Shown: positions 34,120 through 43,601, counted from the first letter of the stretch. The stretch: 64,000 nucleotides of DNA from Acrocarpospora macrocephala (GCF_009687865.1 NZ_BLAE01000028.1:62001-126000), one strand, 5' to 3'. Numbers and translations are program-made. Notes: generated by a model not told the origin, from the sequence alone.

Positions 34120-34890
34120 TCAGGCCTGCTGCCAGGCGGCGAAAGGCGCGCGCTGCGGGTCGGCGAACACCGCGAACCGCCCCATGTCGGGCACGGTCAT
34201 CGGCCCGTAGAGCTGCCGGGCGCCGAGGCCGCGCGCCTGTGCGATGGTGGCGTCCAGGTCCGCGGTGCCGAGGTAGACCAGCCAGTGCGCCGGCACGTCG
34301 GCCGGGAACTGGCTGCCCATCTCCATCATCCCGCAGACCGTCTCCCCGGCCATCATGAACATGGTGTACGGCATGGAGCCCATCATGCGATTCTCCGTGG
34401 TCCAGCCGAAGACCCGGGTGTAGAAGTGTTTGGCCGCCTCGACGTCGCGGGTGAGCAGCTCCACCCAGTTGAGGGTGCCCGGCTCGCCGGCCACCTGGGC
34501 GCCGGGGTGGCGGTTGGACTGCCAGACGCTGACGTACGCGCCGGTCGGGTCCTGGAAGACGGCCATGGTGCCCTCGTCCACGATCTCCATGGGCTCCATG
34601 ATCACCGTGCCGCCGGCCTCCCGGACCGCCTGCGCGGTCTTCCCGGCGTCTTCGGTGGCGAAGTAGGTGTTCCAGCTGGTGGGCTGGTTCTCGCTCATCG
34701 TCCGGCCGATCCCGGCCACCGCCTTGCCGCCGCGGCGGAACATGCCGTATCCGCCGGTTTCCGGGCGGTCGTCGAACTCGGCCGTCCAGCCGAAGAGCTG
34801 CCCGTAGAAGTCCGCCGACTCCTCGACGTTGGTGCTGGACAGGTCCACCCAGCAGGCCGTGCCCGGTCGATACCTCGTGAACTCCGGCAT
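34120..34890 (-). CDS. VOC-family protein with two glyoxalase-like domains
   Basis: A 256-residue protein made of two vicinal-oxygen-chelate domains (about 8-125 and 135-255). Both open with a C/N-W-V-D/E-L motif and F-Y-x-x-x-F-G-W; the first ends MAVFQDPTGAYVSVWQ, the second GRFAVFADPQRAPFAAWQ. Few of the usual metal-binding His/Glu residues are obvious, so a binding or resistance role is as likely as catalysis. A close relative of equal layout lies at 56,419. AAGGGGG precedes the ATG. Confidence 0.85.
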   Translation of the reverse strand: MPEFTRYRPGTACWVDLSSTNVEESADFYGQLFGWTAEFDDRPETGGYGMFRRGGKAVAGIGRTMSENQPTSWNTYFATEDAGKTAQAVREAGGTVIMEPMEIVDEGTMAVFQDPTGAYVSVWQSNRHPGAQVAGEPGTLNWVELLTRDVEAAKHFYTRVFGWTTENRMMGSMPYTMFMMAGETVCGMMEMGSQFPADVPAHWLVYLGTADLDATIAQARGLGARQLYGPMTVPDMGRFAVFADPQRAPFAAWQQA

Positions 34891-35024
34891 GCCGATCCCC
34901 CTTCTCGGTGACACAGGACGATTTAAGAGTTACACGTGCTTTGTCCCGAAATCTGCTGACTTTGCGGGATTCCATGCAAGGGTTTACCTGGGACGCCGGA
35001 GGCGGGAGCGGGCTCGGCACTCCC

Positions 35025-35030
35025 TAAACT
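35025..35030 (+). promoter_or_regulatory. -10 element of a leaderless ABC ATPase transcript
   Basis: TAAACT lies exactly 7 nt before the ATG at 35,038 and no Shine-Dalgarno sequence is present, the spacing expected if transcription begins on the start codon. Confidence 0.5.
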
Positions 35031-35037
35031 CGTAGGC

Positions 35038-35946
<909 letters not shown>

Positions 35947-36133
35947 ACCGCCGCCAGGTTCTGGAGCCCGCACAGACACGCCAGGACGAACCCATCCGGA
36001 TCCGGCAAGTCCGAGATGCCCAACCGGTTCGGCTGATCGTGAGATTTCGGCATTGCCAACCGGTCCGAATAGCGAGAGTCCGACAGGTCCCGGCGCTCCA
36101 AGTCCGATTTTTCCGACAGATCTTGGCGGATTC
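35947..36133 (+). repeat. Low-complexity spacer with short degenerate repeats between ATPase and permease
   Basis: The spacer contains near-identical words: GCCCAACCGGTTCGG (36,018) and GCCAACCGGTCCGA (36,055); CAAGTCCGA twice; TCCGACAG twice. In the permease frame the last 80 bases are open and would encode a Pro/Ser/Gly/Thr-rich N-terminal extension (from TTG near 36,053). It resembles the low-complexity insertions seen in coding regions at 41.8 and 42.4 kb. Confidence 0.4.
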
Positions 36134-36904
36134 ATGGCGATGACGACTCTCGACTTCCGTCCCGCGCCCGGGGCCGCGCCGCTCGGGCGGATGGTGCTCG
36201 CGCAGGCGGGGGCCGAGGTCCGGGCGATGCTGCGCAATGGCGAACAGCTGCTGCTGACCATGATCATTCCGGTGCTGCTGCTGGTCGGCTTCTCCAAGGC
36301 GCCGCTGCTGGACGTGGCGGGCGAGCGGGTGGATTTCGTGGCGCCCGGCGTGCTGGCGCTGGCCATCATGTCCACCGCCTTCACCGGCCAGGCGATCGCG
36401 ACCGGGTTCGAGCGGCGTTACGGCGTGCTCAAGCGCCTGGGCGCCACTCCCCTGTCGCGTACCGGGCTGATGCTGGCCAAGACGGCGGCGGTGCTCGCCG
36501 TCGAGGTGCTCCAGGTCGTGGTGCTGGTCGCGGTCGCGCTGGGGCTCGGCTGGTCGCCGCGGGGTAATCCGCTGTGGGCAGCGGCGCTGATCCTGCTGGG
36601 CACGGCGGCGTTCAGCGGTCTCGGCCTGCTGATGGCCGGGACCCTGCGCGCGGAGGCGACGCTGGCGGGGGCGAATCTGGTCTACCTGGTGATGCTGGGT
36701 CTCGGTGGAGTGGTGCTTCCGCTGTCGACGTATCCCCAGGGGATCCAGCCCGTGCTGGAGTTCCTTCCCCTGGGCGCCTTCACGGACGGGATGCGTTCGG
36801 TGCTCGCCGAGGGCGGCGGGTTGCCGTGGCTGGCGGTGTGCGTGCTCGCGGGGTGGGCGGCGGTGTCGCTGACGCTGGCCGCGAGAACGTTCCGGTGGGA
36901 ATGA
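36134..36904 (+). CDS. ABC-2 type transporter permease
   Basis: A 256-residue membrane protein with six predicted helices and the ABC-2 pattern: cytoplasmic start, GFERRYGVLKRLGATPLSR between helices 2 and 3 (coupling region), and a final helix. It partners the ATPase at 35,038 in a drug- or lipid-export system. Start taken at ATG 36,134 with GGCGG upstream; ATG at 36,140 or an extension to 36,053 are alternatives. Confidence 0.85.
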   Translation: MAMTTLDFRPAPGAAPLGRMVLAQAGAEVRAMLRNGEQLLLTMIIPVLLLVGFSKAPLLDVAGERVDFVAPGVLALAIMSTAFTGQAIATGFERRYGVLKRLGATPLSRTGLMLAKTAAVLAVEVLQVVVLVAVALGLGWSPRGNPLWAAALILLGTAAFSGLGLLMAGTLRAEATLAGANLVYLVMLGLGGVVLPLSTYPQGIQPVLEFLPLGAFTDGMRSVLAEGGGLPWLAVCVLAGWAAVSLTLAARTFRWE

Positions 36905-37017
36905 CCGCAAAGTCCACCCGCCCTTCCCATGAGGGATATTTAACTGTTCGCCCGAATTGGGGGCATACCTCTACGATTTGAGGGCTGCCTGGCTCATATG
37001 TGTGAGGAGTTGCGCTC

Positions 37018-37917
37018 GTGACCGCCGAGACCGTTTCCGGGTCCGCACGGCCGTACAGGATTCGGATCGGGGCGGGGGTCAGGGCCGCGTCCGACGCCGT
37101 GCCGCCGTCGGGGCTGGTGTTGCTGGGGATCGTGTCGGTGCAGGTGGGGGCGGGGCTGGCGAAGAATCTGTTCGCGATGTTGCCGCCGAGCGCGGTGGTG
37201 TTCCTGCGGATCAGCACGGGGGCGCTGGTGCTGGTGGCGCTCGCGCTGCCCCGGGTGCGCGGGCTCAGCCGCAAGGATCTGCTGGCGGGGGCGGCGTTCG
37301 GGGTCAGTCTCGGGCTGATGAACCTCTCGTTCTACGAGGCGCTGGCGCGGCTGCCGATGGGGATCGCGGTGGCGATCGAGTTCATCGGGCCGCTGACGGT
37401 CGCCGTGGTGGCGTCCCGGCGCAGGCTGGACCTGCTGTGGGTGGTGCTGGCGGCGGCCGGGATCATGCTGCTCGCGCCGTGGGGGAAGGCGGCGGGCACG
37501 AGCTGGGCGGGGATCGGGTTCGCGCTGGGGGCGGGGGCGCTCTGGGCGGCCTACATCCTGCTGTCGGCCTCGGTCGGGCGGCGCTTCCCCGGGACCACGG
37601 GATTATCCTTCGCGATGCTGGTGTCCACGCTGGTGGTCGCGCCGGTGGGGATCACCGCCGGGGGCATGGACCTGCTCCGGCCCGAGATCCTGCTGCTCGG
37701 GCTCGGCGTCGGGCTGCTGTCGTCGGTCATTCCCTACACGCTGGAGCTGGAGGCGCTGCGCCGGATGCCCAAGCGGGTGTTCGGCATCCTGATGAGCCTG
37801 GAACCGGCCGCCGCCGCGCTGGCCGGGCTGTTCATCCTGGGCGAGTTGCTGCACCTGCGCGAGTGGGCGGCCATCGGCTGCGTGATCATCGCCTCGATCG
37901 GCGCGACGAGATCCTGA
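37018..37917 (+). CDS. EamA/RhtA-type DMT exporter
   Basis: A 299-residue protein with ten membrane helices in two five-helix EamA repeats. LMNLSFYEALARLPMGIAVAIEFIGPL and SSVIPYTLELEALRRMPKRVFGILMSLEPA are typical of RhtA (threonine/homoserine exporter)-like members. The substrate is probably an amino acid or similar metabolite. GTG start with GAGGAG 8 nt upstream. Convergent with the GntR gene with no gap, so read-through is possible. Confidence 0.88.
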   Translation: MTAETVSGSARPYRIRIGAGVRAASDAVPPSGLVLLGIVSVQVGAGLAKNLFAMLPPSAVVFLRISTGALVLVALALPRVRGLSRKDLLAGAAFGVSLGLMNLSFYEALARLPMGIAVAIEFIGPLTVAVVASRRRLDLLWVVLAAAGIMLLAPWGKAAGTSWAGIGFALGAGALWAAYILLSASVGRRFPGTTGLSFAMLVSTLVVAPVGITAGGMDLLRPEILLLGLGVGLLSSVIPYTLELEALRRMPKRVFGILMSLEPAAAALAGLFILGELLHLREWAAIGCVIIASIGATRS

Positions 37918-38595
37918 TCATTCAGGCTTGTTGGCCCAGATCCCCCGGACGTGCTGGATGTGGTGGTTCATGATGTGCTCGGCGGCGGTCCCGTCGCCGC
38001 GGCTGAGGGCGTCGAGCAGGTCGAGGTGCTCGTGCGCCGAGTTGGCCAGCACGCCCCGGTCGGCCAGGCCCTTCAGCCCGTAGAGCCGGGCCCGGCCGCG
38101 CAGGTCGCGGACGACCTCCACCAGGTGCGCGTTGCCGGACATGCCCAGCAGTTCCAGGTGGAAGCGCAGGTCGGCGTTGACGTAGGTGAGCAGGTCGCCG
38201 CGGACGGCGGCGGTGACGATCTCGCGGGCCAGCGGGCGCAGGCGCTCGAACTCGGCCGCCCTGGCCGGGTCGGCCAGCCGGGCGACGGTGGGGACCTCGA
38301 TCAGCTGGCGGAGCTCGGTGATCTCGTCCAGGTCCCGTTCCGACATCTCGGTGACCCGGAAGCCCTTGTTGCGCACGGCCTCGACCAGGCCCTCCTTGGC
38401 CAGGTCGAGCATGGCCTCCCGGACCGGGGTGGCCGAGACGCCGAACTGGGCGGCCAGCACGGGAGCCGAGTAGACCACCCCCGGCCGCATCTCCCCCGCG
38501 ACCAGGGCCCCCCGCAACGCCTGGGCGACCTGCTCGCGCAGGCTCAGCCGCTCCCCCACCGCCGGCAGGCCGAGCCCTTCAGCTCCCCGAGCCAT
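37918..38595 (-). CDS. GntR-family (FCD) regulator of the hydroxyproline operon
   Basis: A 225-residue regulator: a winged helix at about 15-80 (SLREQVAQALRGALVAGEMRPG, then AAQFGVSATPVREAMLDLAKEGLV) and an FCD ligand domain with metal-binding aspartate/histidine positions (DLRFHLELLGMSGN, SAHEHLDLLDAL). It lies 131 bp downstream of the catabolic genes on the same strand and most likely responds to hydroxyproline or a breakdown product. ATG 38,595 with GGGAG upstream; ATG 38,628 is an alternative. Confidence 0.88.
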   Translation of the reverse strand: MARGAEGLGLPAVGERLSLREQVAQALRGALVAGEMRPGVVYSAPVLAAQFGVSATPVREAMLDLAKEGLVEAVRNKGFRVTEMSERDLDEITELRQLIEVPTVARLADPARAAEFERLRPLAREIVTAAVRGDLLTYVNADLRFHLELLGMSGNAHLVEVVRDLRGRARLYGLKGLADRGVLANSAHEHLDLLDALSRGDGTAAEHIMNHHIQHVRGIWANKPE

Positions 38596-38726
38596 CCCAC
38601 TCCCCACTCGCGTACTCCCTGCCAGCATGACATCCGTTCCGGGGCTTTCCGGGGCCGGAATGGTTCCGGCGGGATGGCCAAAGGGGGATCGTACCGTTTC
38701 GCATCCGGACAAACGGCATCAGGTGA

Positions 38727-39719
38727 TCAGAGTAAGAATCCATTGGGGAACGGGTCAGAGGGGTCGAGGAAATATTGGGCGGTGCCGGTGATCCAGGCGC
38801 GGCCGGTGATCGTGGGGATCACGGCGGGGAGTCCGGCGACGGTGGTCTCCTCGATCAGGCGGCCGGTGAAGCGGGTGCCGATGAAGGATTCGTTGACGAA
38901 GTCCGTACTAAGCGGGAGTTCGCCGCGGGCGTGGAGCTGGGCCATTCTGGCGCTGGTGCCGGTGCCGCACGGGGAGCGGTCGAACCAGCCGGGGTGGATC
39001 GCCATGGCGTGGCGGGACAGCCGGGCGTCGGATCCCGGGGCGAGGAACTGCACGTGGTGGCAGCCTTTGATGCCGGGATCGAGCGGGTGCGCGGGTTCGG
39101 GAATGGCATCCATGATCGCCAGCCCGGCGTCAAGGATCTGCTGCTTGTACGCCCGATCGAACGGAAGCCCGACGGCTTCGATGGGGACAATCGCGTAGAA
39201 ATTCCCGCCATAGGCGAGGTCGTACGTTATTTCGCCATATCCGGTGACTTTTATGGTCTGGTCCAGGGCGACGCTGAACGAGGGCACGTTCTGGATGGTG
39301 ACCGAGGTCGCGGCTCCGTTTTCGACGGCGACCGACGCGGTGACCAGACCGGCGGGCGTGTCGAGCCTGATCGTCGTCACCGGCTCGGTCACCTCGACCA
39401 TTCCGGTCTCCACCAGGACGGTGGCGACGCCGATCGTGCCGTGCCCGCACATGGGCAGGCAGCCGGACACCTCGATGTAAAGCACTCCCCAGTCGGCGTC
39501 CGGGCGGGTGGGCGGCTGCAGGATCGCGCCGCTCATCGCCGCGTGGCCGCGCGGCTCGTACATGAGCAGGGTGCGGACATGGTCCAGGTTGGCCATGAAA
39601 TATTCGCGGCGCTCCGCCATGGTGGCGCCCGGGATCACCCCGACCCCGCCGGTGATGACGCGGGTCGGCATGCCCTCCGTGTGCGAGTCGACGGCGTGGA
39701 ACACCCGTTTGGTCCGCAT
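38727..39719 (-). CDS. 4-hydroxyproline 2-epimerase (proline racemase family)
   Basis: A 330-residue cofactor-free epimerase. The two catalytic cysteines are present in PMCGHGTIG and in DRSPCGTGTSAR, which separates it from the dehydratases of the family that have Ser or Thr in the first position. It converts trans-4-hydroxy-L-proline to cis-4-hydroxy-D-proline, the substrate of the flavin dehydrogenase genes upstream. It follows the deaminase gene with 1 nt between. Confidence 0.9.
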   Translation of the reverse strand: MRTKRVFHAVDSHTEGMPTRVITGGVGVIPGATMAERREYFMANLDHVRTLLMYEPRGHAAMSGAILQPPTRPDADWGVLYIEVSGCLPMCGHGTIGVATVLVETGMVEVTEPVTTIRLDTPAGLVTASVAVENGAATSVTIQNVPSFSVALDQTIKVTGYGEITYDLAYGGNFYAIVPIEAVGLPFDRAYKQQILDAGLAIMDAIPEPAHPLDPGIKGCHHVQFLAPGSDARLSRHAMAIHPGWFDRSPCGTGTSARMAQLHARGELPLSTDFVNESFIGTRFTGRLIEETTVAGLPAVIPTITGRAWITGTAQYFLDPSDPFPNGFLL

Positions 39720-39720
39720 G

Positions 39721-40611
39721 TCAGCGCAGTCCTTCCGCGAGTGCCTTCTCGGTCGCCGCCCGGACCGCCGCCGCCTGCGCGGGCAGCAGCGGCTGCCTGG
39801 GCGGACGGCAGCCGCCGCCCGGCCGTCCGGCGAGGTCCATGGAAAACTTGATGGCCTGGACGAACTCGATCTTGGCGTCCCAGCGCAGCAGCGGATGCAA
39901 CGCACGATACAGCGGCTGCGCGACGCCCAGATCCCCGGCCATGGCCGCCCGGTAGAGGCGCACCGTGGCCTCGGGCAGCGCGTTCGGGTAGCCCGCGACC
40001 CAGCCGACCGCGCCGGCCAGCGCCAGTTCGAGCAGCACGTCGTCGGAGCCGACCAGCAGGTCCAGGCCCGGCGCCTGCTCCGCGATCTCGTACGCCCTGC
40101 GGACGTCGCCGGTGAACTCCTTGACGGCCACGATCAGGCCTTCGGCGTACAGCTGGGCCAGCAACGCCGGGGTCAGGTCGATCTTGGTGTCGATCGGGTT
40201 GTTGTAGGCGACGATCGGCACGCCCGCCTCGGCCACGATCCGGTAGTGCTCGATCGTGGCGCGCTCGTCGCCGCGGTAGCTGTTGGGCGGCAGCAGCATG
40301 ACCGCACCGCAGCCGGCCTCCCCGGCCTGCTCGGCCCAGCGCCTGGCCTCCTGGGCGCCATAGGCGGCGATGCCCGGCATGACGCGGTCCGCGCCGATGG
40401 CCGCGACGGCGGTGCGCACGACCTGGGCCCGCTCGTCGGCGGTCAGCGTCTGGTACTCCCCCAGCGACCCGTTCGGCACGACACCGTCACAGCCGGACGC
40501 CACCAGCCACCGGCAATGCTCGCCAAAGGCATCGAAATCTACGGACAAATCAGCTTTTAGTGGGAGCGCCGTGGCCACCATCACGCCGCGCCACGGCTTC
40601 TCACGTGTCAT
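39721..40611 (-). CDS. DapA-family lyase, probable 1-pyrroline-4-hydroxy-2-carboxylate deaminase
   Basis: A 296-residue TIM-barrel enzyme of the dihydrodipicolinate synthase family, with the Schiff-base lysine in IVAVKEFTGD, the catalytic tyrosine in IVAYNNP and the GSLGEYQTL loop in place of GTTGE. In a cluster with hydroxyproline epimerase and D-hydroxyproline dehydrogenase this family member deaminates pyrroline-4-hydroxy-2-carboxylate to alpha-ketoglutarate semialdehyde. It overlaps the next gene upstream by 11 nt. Confidence 0.88.
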   Translation of the reverse strand: MTREKPWRGVMVATALPLKADLSVDFDAFGEHCRWLVASGCDGVVPNGSLGEYQTLTADERAQVVRTAVAAIGADRVMPGIAAYGAQEARRWAEQAGEAGCGAVMLLPPNSYRGDERATIEHYRIVAEAGVPIVAYNNPIDTKIDLTPALLAQLYAEGLIVAVKEFTGDVRRAYEIAEQAPGLDLLVGSDDVLLELALAGAVGWVAGYPNALPEATVRLYRAAMAGDLGVAQPLYRALHPLLRWDAKIEFVQAIKFSMDLAGRPGGGCRPPRQPLLPAQAAAVRAATEKALAEGLR

Positions 40612-42103
40612 CGTTGGATCTCCTCAATGGGTAGGCGGCCAGGTCCTGCAAGCTGATGGGCTGCGCGATCGGGCGGCGCGGCGGTGGCGGGTCCTCCCCG
40701 GCCAGCCGGGCGACGGCGTACCCGCACATCCGGCCCTGGCACCAGCCCATGCCCGGCCGGGCCAGCGACTTGATCGACCGCGCGTCGGTGGCGCCCAGCT
40801 CCTGCGCTTCGCCGATCGCCCGGTACGGAACCTCCTCGCACCGGCAGACGATCGTGTCCTCCCGCAGCCAGCTCCGCCAGCCGTCCCGGACGGGAAACAC
40901 CTCGTGCAGCAGCCGCGCGAACGCCCACGCCCGCTCCCTCCGCCGCGCGATTCCGGGCGGGACGGGCGTGCCGGTGATCGAGTGCGCGGCGATGACCCCT
41001 TCGAGCTCGGCCAGCTCCGCGCCGCCGACGCCGGTGGTCTCCCCGGCCGCGTACACGCCGGGAACCGAGGTCCGCATCTCCGCGTCGACGGCCACGATGG
41101 GACTGCCATCGGAGTCCCGCGTGGTCGCGCATCCGAGCTGCACGGGCAGATCGAGCTGCGGCACGAACCCGTAGCCCACCGCGAGCACGTCACACTCGAT
41201 GTCCCGCGTCTTGACCGCCCGCCACTCCGCGTCGATCTTCGCAACGGTGACTTTCGTGAGCTCATCGGTCCCATGCGCCGCGACGACGGCCTGTCCCCGG
41301 TGGTACGGCACCCGATGCCGCGCCAGTTGTACCCCATAACCGGCACCTTCGAGGACTTTGGCCGGATACCGCGCCAATGCACCCACCCGGCGAGCCGCCT
41401 CGAACACCCCGACAACGTGCGCACCAGCGGCGGCGAGCCCAGCCGCGACAGGCAGCAGGAACGGCCCGGTCCCCGCCACCACGATCCGCCGCCCAGCCAC
41501 CACAAGATTCCCCTTGAGCAGCGCCTGCGCGCCCCCACCGGTCATCACCCCGGGCAGATCCCAGCCGGGAAACGGCACCACCCGATCGTGCGCCCCCGTC
41601 GCGATCAGCAACCGCTCGGCCGCCAGCGTCCCACCGTCGTGGTGCACCGAGAACGAAGGTTCCACCGCCCACACCCGGCGCCCCAGATGAAGATCCACCC
41701 CAGCCAGACGATCACGAAGCCGCAGAAAGTCCCGCCTGGGTGAAGGCACGGAAACGGGCAGTCCAGACCCACCGCCTGGCTTAGGTCCACCGCCTTGCTT
41801 AGGCCCGCCGCCTGGCTTAGGCCCGCCGCCCGCGCGGCCACCCCGCCCGACCTCGATACCCGCGTGCCCGCCTAGCTGGAACTCGCCGCCTGCACCGCCA
41901 CCCCGATGAGGCCGGTCGCCGGTCGCCCCATCCCACGAGGTTTCCTTCCATACACCGAAGTCTGGCGGCGGCTGGCGATGGAACTGACCGCCGAGCTGTG
42001 GAGCGGCGTCGATTAGTGCGACGTCCAGTCCCGCTCGGGCCGCGGTGCCCGCTGCCGCCATCCCGGCCGGGCCGCCCCCGATGATTATGAGGTCATATTT
42101 CAT
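40601..42103 (-). CDS. FAD/NAD(P) oxidoreductase, D-hydroxyproline dehydrogenase alpha subunit (HcnB/OoxA-like)
   Basis: A 500-residue flavoprotein: FAD motif IIGGGPAGMAAAGTAA at the N-terminus, a second nucleotide site IVVAGTGPFLLPVA, and a C-terminal BFD-like cluster domain with CRCEEV and CQGRMC. This is the alpha subunit type of three-part hydroxyproline/opine/glycine dehydrogenases. Residues about 55-118 are an insertion: Gly-rich sequence with three GGGPKP-like repeats where relatives have a short link. It works with the small [2Fe-2S] subunit and the FAD oxidase upstream, overlapping by 4 nt. Confidence 0.88.
   Translation of the reverse strand: MKYDLIIIGGGPAGMAAAGTAARAGLDVALIDAAPQLGGQFHRQPPPDFGVWKETSWDGATGDRPHRGGGAGGEFQLGGHAGIEVGRGGRAGGGPKPGGGPKQGGGPKPGGGSGLPVSVPSPRRDFLRLRDRLAGVDLHLGRRVWAVEPSFSVHHDGGTLAAERLLIATGAHDRVVPFPGWDLPGVMTGGGAQALLKGNLVVAGRRIVVAGTGPFLLPVAAGLAAAGAHVVGVFEAARRVGALARYPAKVLEGAGYGVQLARHRVPYHRGQAVVAAHGTDELTKVTVAKIDAEWRAVKTRDIECDVLAVGYGFVPQLDLPVQLGCATTRDSDGSPIVAVDAEMRTSVPGVYAAGETTGVGGAELAELEGVIAAHSITGTPVPPGIARRRERAWAFARLLHEVFPVRDGWRSWLREDTIVCRCEEVPYRAIGEAQELGATDARSIKSLARPGMGWCQGRMCGYAVARLAGEDPPPPRRPIAQPISLQDLAAYPLRRSNDDT
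41769..41830. repeat. 18-nt tandem repeat inside the HcnB-like gene
   Basis: Three copies of an 18-nt unit (CCACCGCCTGGCTTAGGT and variants) plus a partial fourth. On the coding strand each copy encodes GGGPKP or GGGPKQ, so the repeat is in frame. Confidence 0.85.
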
Positions 42104-42348
42104 GACGGGGTCACCTCGTCCCCGGGGTGGGCCACCGTCAGGCAGGCGCGGACGTTGGGTTCGCCGTTGACGGTAAGCAGGCAGTCGAAGCAGACGCCGA
42201 TGCCACAGAACAGGCCGCGCGGGCGGCCGTTGATCCTGGTGGTGCGCCAGGATCGGATTCCGGCGGCGTGGAGAGCCGCGCCGATCGTCTGGCCGGGTCG
42301 AACCGGGATGGGCCGCCCGGAGAAGACGATCTCGAAGGGGGCGGTCAT
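42100..42348 (-). CDS. [2Fe-2S] small subunit of the hydroxyproline dehydrogenase (HcnA-like)
   Basis: An 82-residue ferredoxin-like protein with the cluster motif CGIGVCFDC followed by the fourth cysteine in VRACLTV. It is the gamma subunit type that links the two flavin subunits of hydroxyproline or opine dehydrogenases. Start and stop each overlap the neighbouring genes by 4 nt. Confidence 0.9.
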   Translation of the reverse strand: MTAPFEIVFSGRPIPVRPGQTIGAALHAAGIRSWRTTRINGRPRGLFCGIGVCFDCLLTVNGEPNVRACLTVAHPGDEVTPS

Positions 42349-43583
42349 GCGAACCTCTCGGGACGGAACGGGAAAACGTCTATATCCAGTCGGTCGCCGG
42401 ACCCTCCCAATCCACCGGATTCGCTCAATTCGGCGAAGGGGTCGGAGGGATCGGATCCGCTGGAAGAGCCGAATCGGCTGGAAGGGACAGGGCGGTCGGA
42501 AGAGCCCAGTTGGCCGGAAGAGCTGGTGAGGAGCTGGGAGATCAGTAGGCCGGTGGCGGGGGCGAGGCCGATGCCCGCGCCTTCGTGGCCGGTGGCGTGG
42601 TAGAGGCCGGGGGCGCGCGGGTCGGGGCCGATGACGGGGAGGTGGTCGGGGCAGTAGGGGCGGAAGCCGCAGTAGGCGCGGATCGCTTGTTTGCCGGCGA
42701 GGGCGGGGAACAGCGCGATCGCCTGCTCGGCCAGCCGGGCGAGAACCGGATAGGCGATATTTCGGTCATATCCGACTCGTTCGCGGCTGGCGCCGATGAG
42801 GATCGTTCCCGCCGGGGTGCCCTCCACGACCGCCGAGGTCTCCAGGCCCTCGTCTTCGCTGGCCACGTTGGTGACGTACGCGGCCGTGTAGACCTTGTGC
42901 CGGATCAGCGGCTCGGGGAGCGGTTCGGTGACCAGGATGAAGCCGCGTCGCGGCAGCACCGGCAGGTTGATCCCCGCCAGGGCGGCGACGTCGCCCGCCC
43001 AGGTCCCGGCGGCGTTGACGACGGCTCCGGCGCGCAGCTCGCCCTCATCGGTCCGGACTCCGGTGACCCGGTCTCCCGATCGGGCGAAACCGGTCACCCG
43101 TACCCCCGTACGAACCTCGGCGCCGGACGCGCGCAGCAGGCGGGCGGCGGCGAGCATGGGCTGGACCTGGGCGTCCTGCGGGTAGAAGACGGCACCCGCC
43201 AGCCCGCGCGCGATATGCGGCTCGTACTCCTCCGGATCCACCACGGCGGCCCGCACCCCGCTGGACTCCTGCTTGGCGGCGAGCCCGGTCAGCGCGGTCA
43301 GCACCTCGGGCGTCTCGGCGACGACCAGCCCGCCCTTCGGCTCGTACTCGAACCCCCCGACCGCCGCGGCCAGCTCCGCCCAGAGCCCGGACGACAACAA
43401 CGCCAGATCCAGCTCAGGCCCCGGCTCCTTATCCGAAACCAGGACATTGCCCTCGCCGGCCCCCGTGGTTCCGCCCGCGACCGTCCCCTGATCCACCACG
43501 ACGACGCTCAACCCGGCCCGCGCCGCATAGTAGGCACACGCGGCCCCCACGACCCCCGCTCCGATCACCACCACGTCCGGCAT
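42345..43583 (-). CDS. FAD-dependent amino acid oxidase, hydroxyproline dehydrogenase beta subunit (HcnC/DadA-like)
   Basis: A 412-residue DAO-type flavoprotein: FAD motif VVIGAGVVGAACAYYAARAG, TTGAGEGNV and the late FAD segment YHATGHEGAGIGLAPATG. It should oxidise cis-4-hydroxy-D-proline. The family ends TGRLIADLxTG-x-P-x-x-D-PFRPERF. Here a roughly 45-residue Ser/Gly/Asp-rich stretch (about 354-398) interrupts between LLISQLLT and DVFPFRPERF. First gene of the operon; the ATG at 43,583 lacks a clear ribosome site, so it may be leaderless. Confidence 0.87.
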   Translation of the reverse strand: MPDVVVIGAGVVGAACAYYAARAGLSVVVVDQGTVAGGTTGAGEGNVLVSDKEPGPELDLALLSSGLWAELAAAVGGFEYEPKGGLVVAETPEVLTALTGLAAKQESSGVRAAVVDPEEYEPHIARGLAGAVFYPQDAQVQPMLAAARLLRASGAEVRTGVRVTGFARSGDRVTGVRTDEGELRAGAVVNAAGTWAGDVAALAGINLPVLPRRGFILVTEPLPEPLIRHKVYTAAYVTNVASEDEGLETSAVVEGTPAGTILIGASRERVGYDRNIAYPVLARLAEQAIALFPALAGKQAIRAYCGFRPYCPDHLPVIGPDPRAPGLYHATGHEGAGIGLAPATGLLISQLLTSSSGQLGSSDRPVPSSRFGSSSGSDPSDPFAELSESGGLGGSGDRLDIDVFPFRPERFA

Positions 43584-43592
43584 GGAAGTAAA

Positions 43593-43601
43593 ATGTCACA
43601 T
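43593..43601. promoter_or_regulatory. Short palindrome upstream of the hydroxyproline operon
   Basis: ATGTCACAT, a perfect 9-bp inverted repeat, lies 10 bp before the first gene of the operon. It could be the core of a GntR operator, but it is short and seen only once. Confidence 0.25.
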
